A DNA stretch of 14,293 bases from an uncultured Spirochaetales bacterium (GTDB lineage: Bacteria > UBP6 > UBA1177), in assembly GCA_902780365.1 (NCBI GenBank), contig CACZFE010000121.1, positions 1-14,293 of the forward strand, written 5' to 3'. Below the pieces are notes generated by a model. It ran no database searches. It saw only the letters and a list, made by a program, of their open reading frames with translations, and was not told the DNA's origin. Shown one piece after another: positions 14,116-14,293 of this stretch (its first letter is position 1; every line of letters starts with the position of its first letter). The position numbers and the translations under genes are program-made.

Positions 14116-14293
14116 TCAATCGTTTTTTATTGCTTCAAAAATTTTTTCCAGTCTTATCTCACGGTCGACAGAATCATCATAGACGAACTTTATTTCGGGA
14201 ACGACTTTAAGTCTGCTCAGGTGCGCGGCGAGTTTAAATCGGATGTTCTTGAGATTTGTGTCAAGATACTCCTGAATTTTTTCGACATTTTCC
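14116..14293 (-). CDS. rbfA: Ribosome-binding factor A, C-terminal part (5' end outside window)
   Basis: The last 59 codons read ENVEKIQEYLDTNLKNIR..., then LAAHLSRLKVVPEIKF and VYDDSVDREIRLEKIFEAI before a TGA at 14118-14116. The pattern 'LR..La..l..R.vPei.F..D.s...i.l..ll' is typical of the RbfA C-terminus. RbfA is a cytosolic KH-fold factor for maturation of the 30S subunit and cold adaptation. Identification rests on a short fragment but the motif order fits well. It is co-directional with, and 16 nt upstream of, the PBP gene. Confidence 0.8.
   Translation of the reverse strand, partial: ENVEKIQEYLDTNLKNIRFKLAAHLSRLKVVPEIKFVYDDSVDREIRLEKIFEAIKND

Overview
The window holds parts of two different kinds of neighbourhood. 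Positions 1-6552 carry three tandem minus-strand genes for paralogous secreted lipoproteins. Positions 6667-14293 carry conserved housekeeping genes: prmA, a GtrA-family gene, dapF, an unrecognised helical protein and nadD on the plus strand, then an ABC ATPase, rpmB, a class A PBP and the end of rbfA on the minus strand. The organism is a Gram-negative-type bacterium: it makes meso-diaminopimelate, a PBP1A-like enzyme and lipoproteins with no Asp at +2. Lipoproteins built from a ZU5-like domain, an Asp-rich linker and DUF1566/EGF-like modules, together with a NadD of the 'HPF' type, remind me of deltaproteobacterial or Myxococcota-like lineages. That placement is from memory and is tentative.

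The three lipoproteins (genes 1, 2 and 3, numbered by increasing coordinate; transcription runs 3, 2, 1) share one plan. Each has a signal peptide with lipobox and a ZU5-like beta domain containing an 'IPAGAL' motif. Inserted just before the last strand of that domain ('TGHF.xY.F') is a tandem run of 9-residue AAGDPIMxx repeats (7, 6 and 9 exact GDPIM copies). A low-complexity Asp/Glu/Pro linker follows, then variable C-terminal modules. Genes 2 and 3 have DUF1566-type domains marked by 'WRLP'; gene 2 ends in a six-cysteine EGF-like module; gene 1 seems to go from linker straight into an EGF-like start and leaves the window.

Genes 2 and 3 are both interrupted. Gene 2 has lost 61 nt in the ZU5-like domain compared with its paralogs, which separates the signal peptide (3560-3826) from the rest (942-3563) at an ATGA overlap. 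Gene 3 has lost roughly 150-160 nt between DUF1566 units, leaving 4519-6552 and an out-of-frame tail, 3927-4577. A long hairpin followed by five T's lies between genes 3 and 2 and ends right before the Shine-Dalgarno of gene 2. nadD also appears to lack an internal block of about 27-30 residues, in frame. Three internal deletions in 14 kb is the most striking signal here; it could be biological (repeat-driven decay or variation) or an assembly fault.

The plus-strand genes prmA-gtrA-dapF-helical protein-nadD are packed with overlaps or gaps of 0-10 nt and are probably one operon diverging from the lipoprotein genes at 6553-6666. nadD converges on the ABC ATPase with a 10-nt overlap. On the minus strand rbfA and the PBP gene are 16 nt apart, and rpmB has its own good sigma70-type promoter. 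I found no tRNA, rRNA, CRISPR array, insertion sequence or prophage gene.
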